Assembly: GCF_020405225.1 (NCBI RefSeq)
Contig: NZ_CP084472.1
Coordinates: 2,604,001-2,668,000 of the forward strand
From: Natrinema sp. DC36
GTDB taxonomy: Archaea > Halobacteriota > Halobacteria > Halobacteriales > Natrialbaceae
Length of the DNA: 64,000 nt
Reading direction: 5' to 3'
The position numbers were made by a program, and so were the translations under genes. The notes beneath the pieces were generated by a model. The model made no database searches. It saw nothing but the letters and a program-made list of their open reading frames with translations, and was not told where the DNA came from. Positions 41,467 to 50,158 of this stretch are shown here, in pieces (position 1 is the stretch's first letter; every line of letters begins with the position of its first letter).

Positions 41467-42678
41467 TTAGGCGAGCACGTCGACCTCGTAGCCCGCATCC
41501 CGGAGCGCCGTCAGGAACTCGTCGACGTGGTCGGGACCGCGCATCTCGAGTTCGAGTTCGACTTCGGTGTCGCTCATCTCGACGTCGCGGGAGGTGTGAT
41601 CGTGGTGGATGGCGTAGATGTTCGCGCGGTGGGCGGTGAAGATGTCCAGGAGGTCGTCGAGCGCGCCGGGACGGTCCTTCAGGACGGTCCTGATCTTCAG
41701 ATAGCGGCCGGTCTCGACCAGTCCGCGGACGATGACGTTGGCGAGCGTGTTGAGATCGATGTTCCCGCCGCAGAGCGCGGGGACGATGACCTCGTCCTCG
41801 ACGTAGTCGAACTTCTCGAACAGGACGGCGGCGAGGGGCACTGCGCCAGCGCCCTCGACGAGAGTCTTCGAGCGCTCGAGCAGGTAGACCAGCGCGACGG
41901 CGATCTCGGGATCGGAGACGGTGACGACCTCGTCGACGTACTCCCGAATGTAGGGGAACGTCCGCTCGCCGATACTGCGGGTCGCGATCCCGTCCGCGAT
42001 CGTATCGACCTCGTCGATCGAGACGCGCTCGCCCTTCGCGAGGGACGCGGCGGCGCTCGAGGCACCGTCGGCCTGCACCCCGATCACTCGCGTGTCGGGT
42101 TTTTGCTCCTTGATCGCGACCGCGATGCCGCTGATGAGCCCGCCGCCGCCGATCGGGACGACGACCGTTTCGACCTCCGGGCAGTCCTCGAGGATTTCGA
42201 GGCCGATCGTCCCCTGGCCGGCCATGATGTACTCGTCGTCGAAGGCGTGGACGTAGGTCCGGTCCTCCTCGCGCTCGAGTTCGTGGGCGCGCTCGGCGGC
42301 CTCGTTGTAGTCCCGCCCGGAGAGGACCACCTCCGCGCCGTAGCTCTTGGTCGCCTTGACCTTCGAGATCGGCGCGTGTTCGGGCATGACGATCTTCGAG
42401 TCGACGCCCGATCGCGTGGCCGCGAGCGCGACTCCCTGCGCGTGGTTGCCCGCGCTGGCCGTCACGACGCCCGCCTCCTTCTGGGCCGCCGAGAGCGTCG
42501 CGATTCGGTTCGTCGCGCCGCGGATCTTGAACGCGCCCGTCCGCTGGAAGTTCTCCAGTTTCAGGCGGATATCGGCCCCGGTCATCGACGAATAGGTGTG
42601 CGAGTGCTCGAGGGGCGTGTGTCGAGATGTCTCTCGTACTCGCTCGCGCGCCTCGAGAATATCCGAGTGTTCGAGCAT
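41467..42678 (-). CDS. ilvA: Threonine ammonia-lyase with C-terminal ACT domain
   Basis: This 403-residue PLP enzyme starts at the ATG at 42678 (MLEHSDILEARERV). The PLP lysine lies in ENFQRTGAFKIRGA near 46-59. ASAGNHAQGVA near 78-88 is the substrate loop, and VVPIGGGGLISG near 183-194 is the tetraglycine phosphate cup. An ACT domain at ~320-403 begins LKIRTVLKDRPGALDDLL. It converts threonine to 2-oxobutyrate for isoleucine synthesis or catabolism. The single short ACT is typical of the TdcB/archaeal form rather than the two-ACT IlvA. RidA is the next gene downstream. Confidence 0.93.
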   Translation of the reverse strand: MLEHSDILEARERVRETSRHTPLEHSHTYSSMTGADIRLKLENFQRTGAFKIRGATNRIATLSAAQKEAGVVTASAGNHAQGVALAATRSGVDSKIVMPEHAPISKVKATKSYGAEVVLSGRDYNEAAERAHELEREEDRTYVHAFDDEYIMAGQGTIGLEILEDCPEVETVVVPIGGGGLISGIAVAIKEQKPDTRVIGVQADGASSAAASLAKGERVSIDEVDTIADGIATRSIGERTFPYIREYVDEVVTVSDPEIAVALVYLLERSKTLVEGAGAVPLAAVLFEKFDYVEDEVIVPALCGGNIDLNTLANVIVRGLVETGRYLKIRTVLKDRPGALDDLLDIFTAHRANIYAIHHDHTSRDVEMSDTEVELELEMRGPDHVDEFLTALRDAGYEVDVLA

Positions 42679-42767
42679 ACGCTCGTCTACTCGGGACGAG
42701 GTGTAAGGATTACTGTCGGGGATCGGGGGAGCCGTGTCGGGCCCGCCACCGTCCCCCCAACAGCGAT

Positions 42768-42787
42768 GTGCTGCAACATGGCAGCAC
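42768..42787. promoter_or_regulatory. 7-bp hairpin in the ilvA upstream region
   Basis: GTGCTGC and GCAGCAC flank a 6 nt loop about 90 nt upstream of the ilvA start. A minus-strand TATA-like TTTATATAC (42848-42856) could give a leader of about 150 nt that contains this hairpin. The leader may be regulatory, but I know of no described riboswitch like it. Confidence 0.4.
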
Positions 42788-42933
42788 GACAGGGAATACA
42801 GGGAATGCACGGCGTGTGACGTGCGACTGGAAAAGGGGACCCGGAGTATATAAATCTCATGCACCCGCGGCGAAAGTGAAACCGCCAGACGAGAGCGGGA
42901 TAGACGGGTCGTCAGACGGAGGACAGACGGGCG

Positions 42934-43347
42934 TCATTCGTGATCTCGTACCACAACATCGCTCCGTGAAACGAGCGTTCGAACGCGCTCGCGGAGCGGC
43001 CCGTCCCCCGGCCACGTCGCGCCGACACCGAGCCGCTCCGGATCGCCGACGTACACCCAGCACCGCTCGCCGTCGGTGCCGGCCGCGCCGGTCACCGGCA
43101 CCGCGACGCGGACGTACAGCCCGGTCTCGACGCCCTCGTACCGGTCGAGTCGCTCGAGGCCCGTATCGTCGACCGCAAGTAGCCGCCCGTCGACGCTGCC
43201 GCCGGGCACGAGCGTCGGATACCGACCGTCGACCCGGTGGAGCCCCTCGAGCGTCGCGCGGCCGGCAAACTCGTAGTGGGCGTCGTCCCCGAGGACGGTC
43301 GCGACTCGCTCCCGTTCGGTCAGCGTTCCGTAAACGAAAACGGCCAT
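42934..43347 (-). CDS. Gamma-glutamylcyclotransferase-like (AIG2/YtfP) protein
   Basis: This 137-residue protein starts at the ATG at 43347. MAVFVYGTLTERERVATVL is the family's YGTL substrate-binding loop, LEGLHRVDGRYPTLVPGGSVDGRL is the next conserved part, and LDRYEGVETGLYVRVAVPV contains the catalytic Glu (E-G of YEGVE). It cyclises gamma-glutamyl amines or amino acids to 5-oxoproline. Haloarchaea make gamma-glutamylcysteine instead of glutathione, so turnover of that thiol is a plausible role. A truncated relative occurs at 45072-45158. Confidence 0.9.
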   Translation of the reverse strand: MAVFVYGTLTERERVATVLGDDAHYEFAGRATLEGLHRVDGRYPTLVPGGSVDGRLLAVDDTGLERLDRYEGVETGLYVRVAVPVTGAAGTDGERCWVYVGDPERLGVGATWPGDGPLRERVRTLVSRSDVVVRDHE

Positions 43348-43428
43348 ATCGGTTGTCGTAGCTCGAGCGACTTGCACGTACCGACGTTCGATCGATCCCG
43401 ACACGACTGTCGGACAGAAGATCGAGCG

Positions 43429-44535
43429 CTATCTATTCTGCATCCAGTTTCCCCTCGGCAGGGAAAACCCACCGACGCGAATGCGCCTCAGTTTCGAAAC
43501 GGTGATATAGAGTAGCAAGGCCCCAAAGAAGGTTGCAGGCGTCAACACGAGATGCCAGAGGATCGTATGTCGTATCTCGTACCCGCTCGCACTGAGCGCC
43601 TCGGCTCCTTTCTCGAGAACGTATAACACGGGCGGATGTGCAACGTAAATACCGACGGCATAATTCCGTCCCCACGACGGGACCGCGGTGGACGCTCCGA
43701 GATCCGGTCGAGAGAGGAGGAAGACGAACAGCGAGACGGCAACCAGCGCAGTTCCGACCGTATAACTCGCCCAATAGACGCCCTGCGAAACGGTACTTTC
43801 CGTGATGACGTAGCCCAGGACGTATCGTTCACCGATATGGAGCCCGCCGAAGAGGACGGTCACTCCGAGGTAGAGCGTGCTTCGATCGGTATCCGGCTGC
43901 CATTCGCGCGAGTAGATGGCGTAGCCGAGGCTCGTGTAGAAGAACCCGAAGAACAGTCCGTCTCTGATCGCGAACGGGATATCCACGAACATCGTATAGC
44001 TCGAGCCGAGCAGTCCGACGAGATGGAATCCGAGCGAAATCGGCAACAGATACGCACTCAGACCGAGATTCGTACAGAGATAGATGAACAGGTACGAAAA
44101 GAGTAGCGCCGGGAAGAACCACAGTATCTCGGAGACGGACGTCCCGTAGTAAATCAGTTCGATCGGGGACACGAACGCAGCCAGCTTGTGGATGACGCTG
44201 GTTACGATATCGCGATTTTCGACGCTGGCCTGGACGGCCGTTCCCGCGAGGAAAATCGGAAACGTGAGCAGTAGCCCGAACAGATAGAGCGAAGAGATAC
44301 TGGATACTCGATCGAGAAACTGGGGAGTCGGATCGCTGCGAGCGATTGTGAGGGCGAAAAAATACCCGGACGCCATGAAGAAGAACGGGACTGCGAACCG
44401 CGCGGTAGATTCGATCAGGAAGTTAGCGAGATTGCCGGACAGCCCGAGCCCCTCGAACGGATTCGTGTGTATGACGACGACGCCGACCATCGCAACGATT
44501 CGCATCGCGTCGATACTGGAGATGCGCTCAGACAT
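43429..44535 (-). CDS. Acyltransferase 3-family membrane protein (OafA/YrhL-like)
   Basis: This 368-residue protein has about ten TM helices. The N-terminus MSERISSIDAMRIVAMVGVVVIHTNPF has the catalytic His of the family (IHTN, cf. xHH). ARFAVPFFFMASGYFFAL near 46-63 is the conserved [RF]-x3-PxFF-x-SG-Y/F segment. The C-terminal AVGIYVAHPPVLYVLEKG is typical. Such enzymes O-acylate or succinylate surface sugars. The gene is AT-richer and uses more ATA, AGA and TAT codons than neighbours, suggesting transfer. It may modify the glycans made elsewhere in the window. Confidence 0.88.
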   Translation of the reverse strand: MSERISSIDAMRIVAMVGVVVIHTNPFEGLGLSGNLANFLIESTARFAVPFFFMASGYFFALTIARSDPTPQFLDRVSSISSLYLFGLLLTFPIFLAGTAVQASVENRDIVTSVIHKLAAFVSPIELIYYGTSVSEILWFFPALLFSYLFIYLCTNLGLSAYLLPISLGFHLVGLLGSSYTMFVDIPFAIRDGLFFGFFYTSLGYAIYSREWQPDTDRSTLYLGVTVLFGGLHIGERYVLGYVITESTVSQGVYWASYTVGTALVAVSLFVFLLSRPDLGASTAVPSWGRNYAVGIYVAHPPVLYVLEKGAEALSASGYEIRHTILWHLVLTPATFFGALLLYITVSKLRRIRVGGFSLPRGNWMQNR

Positions 44536-45071
44536 TATTCGGGCTCGAATCCGTTTCGTTCGTGATTTCTCGATTCGGGTGAACGGTCCGCTGACCCACG
44601 AAGCGTTCAGTAGGATCGTAATCCGGTTTGCCGCAGTTTCGCGTCTGCGTGCCCGAATATAGCGAGTACGCTGCTCCGTCGGACGTGATCCGGGGGAGAG
44701 ACGACCTCACAGTCTCAGTTCGTCCTCTCATACGGCTCGTCAGACCGTGTACAAGCTGAATAAGGACAGTCACCGTTTACACGCTACCCACGGATTTGCT
44801 CGAATTACATCCAGTTAGACAGTGTTTAGCGTCTGACTATCATCCCAATCGATCGAAACGAATACTGTTTCGAGATAGCGTTCCCACGGGTAGCGATAGC
44901 TGACGGAGAAAACTACCGAGTCGTTTGTCGCGATCGAGACACAGCTGCGCGTCGAGTAACCACCCTCGGAATCGAGCGGATCGGGACGACTTCCGCAACG
45001 CACCACTGACCGGTGCTTCGCTCCCGCGGGGTCGTCGCGCCTCACGACGACCGCAAGCGATTTCGACGGAA
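44536..45071. other. Decayed gene-poor region upstream of the acyltransferase
   Basis: Composition here is less GC-biased, and no intact gene can be supported. A 76-codon minus-strand frame (44815-45045) ending YPWERYLETVFVSIDWDDSQTLNTV looks protein-like at its end and could be a gene fragment. A real start or homologue is not recognisable. Confidence 0.4.
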
Positions 45072-45158
45072 TCGCCTCCGCGGGTATAATCGAAGCCGGT
45101 CCTCGAGGACGGTCGTGACCCGCTTCGGCTCGGTCAGCGTTCCGTGGACGACGAGCAT
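45072..45158 (-). pseudogene. Truncated gamma-glutamylcyclotransferase-like fragment
   Basis: The minus-strand frame from the ATG at 45158 reads MLVVHGTLTEPKRVTTVLED, against MAVFVYGTLTERERVATVLGD in the intact gene at 42934-43347. One codon is missing near the start, and similarity ends after about 21 codons. The catalytic region is absent. It looks like the stump of a duplicated copy left when the acyltransferase segment was inserted or rearranged between the two. Confidence 0.6.
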
Positions 45159-45239
45159 CTGGACCGTTTCGGTTTCGGGACCTTGCTTAGCCGTTCCGAT
45201 CATAATTCTTGAAATTCATTTTCAAAGACCACACAAGAC

Positions 45240-45247
45240 ACTTATAC
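45240..45247 (+). promoter_or_regulatory. TATA-like element for the PGF-CTERM protein gene
   Basis: ACTTATAC is centred 25 nt upstream of the ATG at 45269. This spacing favours 45269 over the in-frame ATG at 45257 and a leaderless mRNA. Confidence 0.5.
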
Positions 45248-45268
45248 AACTGGTTGATGGGGTCTGAC

Positions 45269-46321
45269 ATGAACCGCGAGTCCCTCCTGGCCGTTGCGAC
45301 GCTCGTGGTCGTGATCGGGGCGTTCACGACCCTCGCGCTCGCCGGCGCGGTGTCCGATCCCGGCGCGTCCGAGACGGCCGGCAACGTCGAGGACGGCGGT
45401 CGCGTCTCGCTGACGGAAATCACGATCAGTGCCGACGAAGTCACCGGCGGGACGGCCACGCTCGCCGTCGACACCTACCTCGAACACCGCGGCAATCCCG
45501 TCAGGAACGTCACCGTCGTCCATCGGGCGACCGATACGAAGACCGGTCTCGTCGAGGACACGACCGAACGTGACGTCGAGACGCTGACCGACGAATCCGA
45601 AGTCGTCGTCTCGGGGACGGTCGACGTCCCTCGAGAGAGTAGCTACGAGATCGAAACGTTCGTCTACCGGGACGGAACGCGAACCGAGTCCGCCAGCCAC
45701 ACCGTCGAGGGTGTCGACGCGCTGACGCCCGCCTACGCCGACACCGACGTCGAGTTCCACCGCTTCGGCGGCGACTCCGGCGGGAGTCTCGCGGACGTCC
45801 CCGCGGTCGGCTACTCCATCGAGTCGACGACTGCCGACGCGGCGACGCTGGCCGTCGACAGTTACCTCACCAATACGGGCGACGACGCCGAAGCGGACCT
45901 CGAACTCGAGGTGAGCGCTCGCCAGTCGGATTCGAGCGTCGTCGCCGACTCCGCGACTGCCGAGCTAACGACGATCGAACCAGGAACGACCGCGTCGCCG
46001 ACCGTCGATCTCGAGGTTCCCCAGGAGTACGACTACTACCTCGATGCGGTCCTCTGGCGGGACGGTACCATCGTCGGTACTTACCGCTCAGTCGCCAACC
46101 TCGGGCCGGGCTCGCTGTCCGTCGACAAAACGGGCAGTGAAGGCGGTCTCGAAGTGAGCGATTTCACCGGTAACTCGGACAGCGCCGCAGACGACGGAGG
46201 CGCCGAGTCCGACGGCAACGCGAGCGAGGACTCGAGTGCGGACGGGACACCCGGCTTCGGAGTCGCCGTCACCGCCGCTGCTCTGCTCGCGGCGATCGCG
46301 TTCGCACGGAGGTTCCAATGA
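45269..46321 (+). CDS. Secreted/surface protein with PGF-CTERM anchor (DUF7490-like)
   Basis: The 350-residue precursor has a Sec-type signal (MNRESLLAVATLVVVIGAFTTLALAGA). Two similar beta-sandwich domains follow: VSLTEITISADEVTGGTATLAVDTYLEHRGN at ~50-80 and VGYSIESTTADAATLAVDSYLTNTGDD at ~180-206, each followed by EYDYYLDAVLWRDG-like or SSYEIETFVYRDG-like segments. The C-terminus is a disordered acidic linker, PGFGVAVTAAALLAAIAF and RRFQ, which is a PGF-CTERM sorting signal processed by archaeosortase A. The ATG of the next gene overlaps its stop (ATGA). The pair probably forms a membrane-bound complex. Confidence 0.9.
   Translation: MNRESLLAVATLVVVIGAFTTLALAGAVSDPGASETAGNVEDGGRVSLTEITISADEVTGGTATLAVDTYLEHRGNPVRNVTVVHRATDTKTGLVEDTTERDVETLTDESEVVVSGTVDVPRESSYEIETFVYRDGTRTESASHTVEGVDALTPAYADTDVEFHRFGGDSGGSLADVPAVGYSIESTTADAATLAVDSYLTNTGDDAEADLELEVSARQSDSSVVADSATAELTTIEPGTTASPTVDLEVPQEYDYYLDAVLWRDGTIVGTYRSVANLGPGSLSVDKTGSEGGLEVSDFTGNSDSAADDGGAESDGNASEDSSADGTPGFGVAVTAAALLAAIAFARRFQ
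46308..46313 (+). promoter_or_regulatory. Shine-Dalgarno for the coupled membrane gene
   Basis: GGAGGT lies 4 nt before the ATG at 46318, inside the end of the PGF-CTERM gene. It fixes the downstream start at the ATGA overlap. Confidence 0.6.
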
Positions 46322-46677
46322 CTGACACACCGACACCGACACAGACCGAGACGTCGATCGAGGCAGATGGAACGATCGACCAGCAGGACCGGCAGACGGA
46401 CGCGTCTCCGACGGCTGGAGCGGCTACCACCACCGGGCTCGATCCCGGCTCCGACAGGATCATACGCTATCTCGCCTGGGGCGCGCTCGGTATCTGTTCA
46501 CTGCTGGCCGTCTTCGCTCTGATCCAGTTCTACGGCAGCGTTACCGAAACGATCGAGCTCTGGGTCGACCCGAAATACCAGCCACTGATCCGCGCCGCGT
46601 TCAATCTCGCCGTGCTGCTGCTGTCGCTGATCGGCGTGTCGTTGCTGGCTCGCGAGTTGCATTACGGGAGCGAGTAA
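46318..46677 (+). CDS. Small two-TM membrane protein coupled to the PGF-CTERM gene
   Basis: The 119-residue product has a disordered N-tail rich in T, D and Q (~1-45) and two TM helices: IRYLAWGALGICSLLAVFALIQFYG at ~49-73 and PLIRAAFNLAVLLLSLIGVSLLARE at ~87-111. A short loop ETIELWVDPKYQ lies between them. The start overlaps the upstream stop by 4 nt and has a Shine-Dalgarno, so equal production with the surface protein is expected. It could be an assembly or anchoring partner for that protein. The function is not known. Confidence 0.8.
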   Translation: MTDTPTPTQTETSIEADGTIDQQDRQTDASPTAGAATTTGLDPGSDRIIRYLAWGALGICSLLAVFALIQFYGSVTETIELWVDPKYQPLIRAAFNLAVLLLSLIGVSLLARELHYGSE

Positions 46678-46903
46678 ACGGCGACACGCGTTCGACCGTC
46701 CGACGGAAATTCGATCGGTGGTGGATCGCTTCGTGAACGATGAGAGCAGTCCCGACAGCAGACTGCGACCGGACCCGGTACCCGACCGGCCGGCTCGGTC
46801 TCGAGCGGTCGAGACTCACGCGGCGCGAAGCGACGACGTTCGGACCCCTTGCTATCGAACGGCGTGACGGGTGCGGAACGAAAACCGACGGGCTCGAGTG
46901 CAG

Positions 46904-48052
46904 TTATCGCTCTTCGAGCGGGACGAACTCCTGATCCTGCGGCCCGGTGTAGCGGGCGCGCGGGCGGATGAGTCGGTTGTTCTCCTGGTACTCGAGGACG
47001 TGGGCGATCCAGCCGCCGGCGCGGCTCATGGCGAAGATGGGGGTGTACATGTCGATCGGGATGCCGAGCTGGTAGTAGACGGAGCCGGAGTAGAAGTCGA
47101 CGTTCGGGGCGATCCCCTTCTCGCCGAGCCCCTTCTCGTCGGTGAGGTACTGCTCGATGGTGGTGGTGTAGTTGTACCACTTGTCCTCGCCGTTTTCGGC
47201 GAGTTCCTTGCTTCGTTCTTGGAGGATCTTCGCGCGGGGATCCTTGACGTTGTAGACGCGGTGGCCGAACCCGGGGATGCGCCGGCCCTGCTCGGTCGCC
47301 TGTTCGACCCACTCGCGGTGGTCGAGGTCGCTCTCGTCGATCTCGATGAGGACTTCCATGACGTCCTGGTTCGCGCCGCCGTGGAGCGGCCCGGAGAGAG
47401 CGCTAATACCGCCGGTGACGGCGCTGTAGATGTCGGCCATCGTCGAGCCGATAACCATCGAGGTGAACGTCGAGGCGTTCAGGCCGTGGTCCGCGTGGAG
47501 GATGAGCGCCTGATCGAAGGTTTCGGCCGCGATGTCGTCCGGCTCCTCGCCGGTCAGCATGTAGAGGAAGTTCGCCGCGAGACCCAGATCCGGGCTGGGA
47601 TCGACGGGGTCCTCGCCGAGGCGGTAGCGCTCGAACGCTGCGAGCGCGGTCGGGATCTTGGCGGTGATCCGACGCCCCTTCCGAAGCGTCGCCTCGAGGT
47701 CTTCGGGGTCGGCGTCGTCTTCGGGTTCGTAGGCCGAGAACATCGAAACCGCAGTCCGCAGTGCAGCCATGGGCTGCTCGTCGGCCGCGGCGAGCTTCTC
47801 CATCGTCGCGAGGACGTCGTCGTCGACCTCGCGTTCGTCCATGAGCGCGGCCGTAAACGGCTCGAGCTCGTCCTCGGACGGCAGGTGACCGTTCCAGAGC
47901 AGGTAGAGCACCTCCTCGTAGCTCGCGCCGCGAGCGAGGTCTTCGATCGTGTAGCCGCGGTAGATCAGTCGACCGGCATCGCCGTCGATCGAACTGAGTC
48001 CCGATTCGGCGACCAGCACACCCTCGAGCCCTTTCTTGAGGTCGTCAGACAT
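46904..48052 (-). CDS. gltA: Citrate synthase
   Basis: This 382-residue type I citrate synthase condenses oxaloacetate and acetyl-CoA. Motifs are the N-terminal LEGVLVAESGLSSIDGDAGRLIYRGY, HADHGLNASTFT near 192-203 (binding His), GPLHGGANQDVM near 224-235 (catalytic His), GFGHRVYNVKDPRA near 265-278, and NVDFYSGSVYYQLG near 318-331 (catalytic Asp). SRAGGWIAHVLEYQ carries the carboxylate Arg region. The length and the missing N-terminal regulatory domain are those of the archaeal/Gram-positive dimeric form, which is not NADH-regulated. It is monocistronic. Confidence 0.97.
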   Translation of the reverse strand: MSDDLKKGLEGVLVAESGLSSIDGDAGRLIYRGYTIEDLARGASYEEVLYLLWNGHLPSEDELEPFTAALMDEREVDDDVLATMEKLAAADEQPMAALRTAVSMFSAYEPEDDADPEDLEATLRKGRRITAKIPTALAAFERYRLGEDPVDPSPDLGLAANFLYMLTGEEPDDIAAETFDQALILHADHGLNASTFTSMVIGSTMADIYSAVTGGISALSGPLHGGANQDVMEVLIEIDESDLDHREWVEQATEQGRRIPGFGHRVYNVKDPRAKILQERSKELAENGEDKWYNYTTTIEQYLTDEKGLGEKGIAPNVDFYSGSVYYQLGIPIDMYTPIFAMSRAGGWIAHVLEYQENNRLIRPRARYTGPQDQEFVPLEER

Positions 48053-48453
48053 ACTCAGGGATTTCGGACCCCAATGGAAAAGTATTATCGTTTATCGGGT
48101 GACGGCGGTCGGCACGTCGAATGTTCATATTTTGCCGGTTTTACGACTACAGACGAAGGCTTGTTTCGTGATCAAACGAACGGACAGTCAGTCGATACCC
48201 GGGCGAATTACTATAATTGTCTTTCGTGATAGGGCGGTCACGAGTCCAAATCGGTTACGACAGCGAGTATTCATCGAAGGTCGTCCGTATTCTCACCCTG
48301 AAAACTAGTCCGTTTTAGAAACAATGGAGAGGAGCTCGAGGGCGATGTCGTCGTGAGGGTGTGACTCGAGCCGATCACCGGGACTCGAGCCGATCGAAAC
48401 CGGAGTCCCGCGTCGTCACCCTTTTTGAAGCGCTTTTCGAAGAACGACCGGTA
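48053..48453. other. 401 bp intergenic region between divergent genes
   Basis: It contains the promoters of citrate synthase (minus) and the MFS transporter (plus). AT-rich patches near 48075-48090, 48125-48150 and 48200-48225 may hold TATA elements. The open frame 48036-48308 has no protein-like features. Confidence 0.5.
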
Positions 48454-49662
48454 ATGGATCGGTCGTACTGGCGAACCGTGTCGCTCGTGACGCTGTGGCA
48501 GGTTTCGGCGAGCATCTGCTACTACACGGTCTTCGCCGCGACGCCGTTGTTCCGGGACGAGTTCGGACTGTCCCGGTTCGCGGTCGGACTCGTGGTGACG
48601 ACGCTCACTCTCGGCTACGCCGTCTTCCTGTTGCCACTGGGTGCGCTGACCGACCGGTTCGGCGAACGGCTGACGCTGACGCTCGGCCTCGTCGGTCTCG
48701 CGACGGGCAGTCTCCTGGTCGCGGGCGCACCGACGTACGCCCTGTTGCTCACGGCGGTGTTCATCCTCGGATCGCTGTACGGGACCGCGATCCCCGGGAC
48801 GAACAAGGCGGTCTTCGACCGGATCGAGCCGGGCCGCCAGAACCTCGCGATGGGGATCAAGCAGGTCGGCGTCACCGGGGGGAGCGGTATCAGCGCGCTC
48901 CTGGTCACCGGTCTCGCGGGAGCGCTCTTTCCCCGAGCCGGTTTTCTCGTCGCCGCGGGAGTCGGCGCGGTCGTCGCCGTCGTGTTTTACGTCGGCTACT
49001 CGAGCGGCGGCGGTAGCGGCGTGGCCGACTATCCCGACTTCGGCGCGTTGCTCTCGAACCGGCCGTACGTCGTGTTGACGACCGCCGGCCTCTTTCTCGG
49101 GGCGGCCCTCTTCACGACCACCGGCTACACGGTCCTCTACGTCGAGGAGTCCATCGGCGCGTCCGTCGCGTTCGGCGGCGTCGTCCTCGCGCTCGTCCAG
49201 CTGTTCGGGAGCGTCGGCCGCGTGCTGACCGGCTGGCTGAGCGATGTCTTGCCGGGAGAGCCCCGCGTCAGAATCGGATCCCTGCTCGTCGCCCAGTCGC
49301 TGGGCAGCGCCGTTATGTTCGTCGTCGTCGCGTCGACGACCACCGAGCGCGGCGCGGCGATCGCGTTCGGCCTCCTCGGGTTTTTCGTGCTCGGCTACAC
49401 CGGCGTCTACTACTCCGTCATGGCGACGCTGGTCAGCGCGGACGAGATGGGCGGCGCGACCGCGGGCGGCCAGCTCGCGCTCACCAGCGGTGCGCTCGTC
49501 GCACCGCCTGCCTTCGGCTATCTCGCCGATACGGTCGGCTACCGGGCATCGTGGCTCTTTCTGGCCGCTCTCGTCACCGTCGCGGCAGGCCTCCTCGTAC
49601 AGGTCGTCCGCACTCAGCCATCGGTCACGGATCCCGCCGCAGCCGACGTCGCCGAGAAGTAG
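48454..49662 (+). CDS. Major facilitator superfamily transporter
   Basis: The 402-residue protein has 12 TM helices. The start is ATG 48454 (MDRSYWRTVSLVTLWQVSASI); an in-frame extension upstream lacks membrane features. The loop 2-3 signature is GALTDRFGERLTLTLGL near 71-87 (G-x3-D-R-x-G-x-R), repeated between TM8 and TM9 as GWLSDVLPGEPRVRIGSLL near 264-282. NKAVFDRIEPGRQNLAMGIKQVGVTGG near 118-144 resembles NarK/OFA and cyanate-type transporters, where this loop binds an anion. The substrate is not known. No operon partner follows. Confidence 0.9.
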   Translation: MDRSYWRTVSLVTLWQVSASICYYTVFAATPLFRDEFGLSRFAVGLVVTTLTLGYAVFLLPLGALTDRFGERLTLTLGLVGLATGSLLVAGAPTYALLLTAVFILGSLYGTAIPGTNKAVFDRIEPGRQNLAMGIKQVGVTGGSGISALLVTGLAGALFPRAGFLVAAGVGAVVAVVFYVGYSSGGGSGVADYPDFGALLSNRPYVVLTTAGLFLGAALFTTTGYTVLYVEESIGASVAFGGVVLALVQLFGSVGRVLTGWLSDVLPGEPRVRIGSLLVAQSLGSAVMFVVVASTTTERGAAIAFGLLGFFVLGYTGVYYSVMATLVSADEMGGATAGGQLALTSGALVAPPAFGYLADTVGYRASWLFLAALVTVAAGLLVQVVRTQPSVTDPAAADVAEK

Positions 49663-49699
49663 TCGCTCGGGTGGAACGCGACCAGTGCGGCACGCCAGC

Positions 49700-50074
49700 C
49701 TAGTCGAGTTCTTCGACGAGTTCGACGACGTAGCCGTCGGGATCCTCGATAAACGCGACGCGGACGCCGATCTCGTCCATCGTCGTCGGCTCCGTCTGGA
49801 CCGGCGGATCCGCCCGCTCGAGCACTCGCTCGAACGTCTCGTCGGTGCTATCGACGCCGACCGCGACGTGGGCCATCGTCCCCGAGTCGATCTCCGGCCC
49901 GCCCGCGAGATCGTACTTGAACTGGAACTCCCCGTTCTCGCCGCCGATGTAGACGTTTTCGACGCCGTCACCGCCGGTGAACGACCAGTTCTCCTCGAGT
50001 CCGAGCCCGTCGATGTAGAACTCGCGCGTCCGCTCGATGTCCGATACCCACAGCGCGGTGTGAATGACGTCCAT
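49700..50074 (-). CDS. VOC-family (glyoxalase/bleomycin resistance-like) protein
   Basis: The 124-residue protein starts at the ATG at 50074. It has two beta-alpha-beta3 modules: MDVIHTALWVSDIERTREFYIDGLGLEE and DSGTMAHVAVGVDSTDETFERVLERAD. Potential metal ligands are H5, E59-like in ENGEFQFKYDL, H in MAHVAV near 78, and E in VVELVEELD near 120, a full H-E-H-E set as in lactoylglutathione lyase. Haloarchaea lack glutathione, so another thiol adduct or a fosfomycin/ring-cleavage type substrate is possible. It is located 38 bp from the convergent MFS gene. Confidence 0.85.
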   Translation of the reverse strand: MDVIHTALWVSDIERTREFYIDGLGLEENWSFTGGDGVENVYIGGENGEFQFKYDLAGGPEIDSGTMAHVAVGVDSTDETFERVLERADPPVQTEPTTMDEIGVRVAFIEDPDGYVVELVEELD

Positions 50075-50158
50075 ACCCGGGAGCACACGGCCGATGATCA
50101 AAGAGATACTGGGACCGAGGCGACGAGAGCGGAGACCGTCGACTGGGTCGGCCGACGC

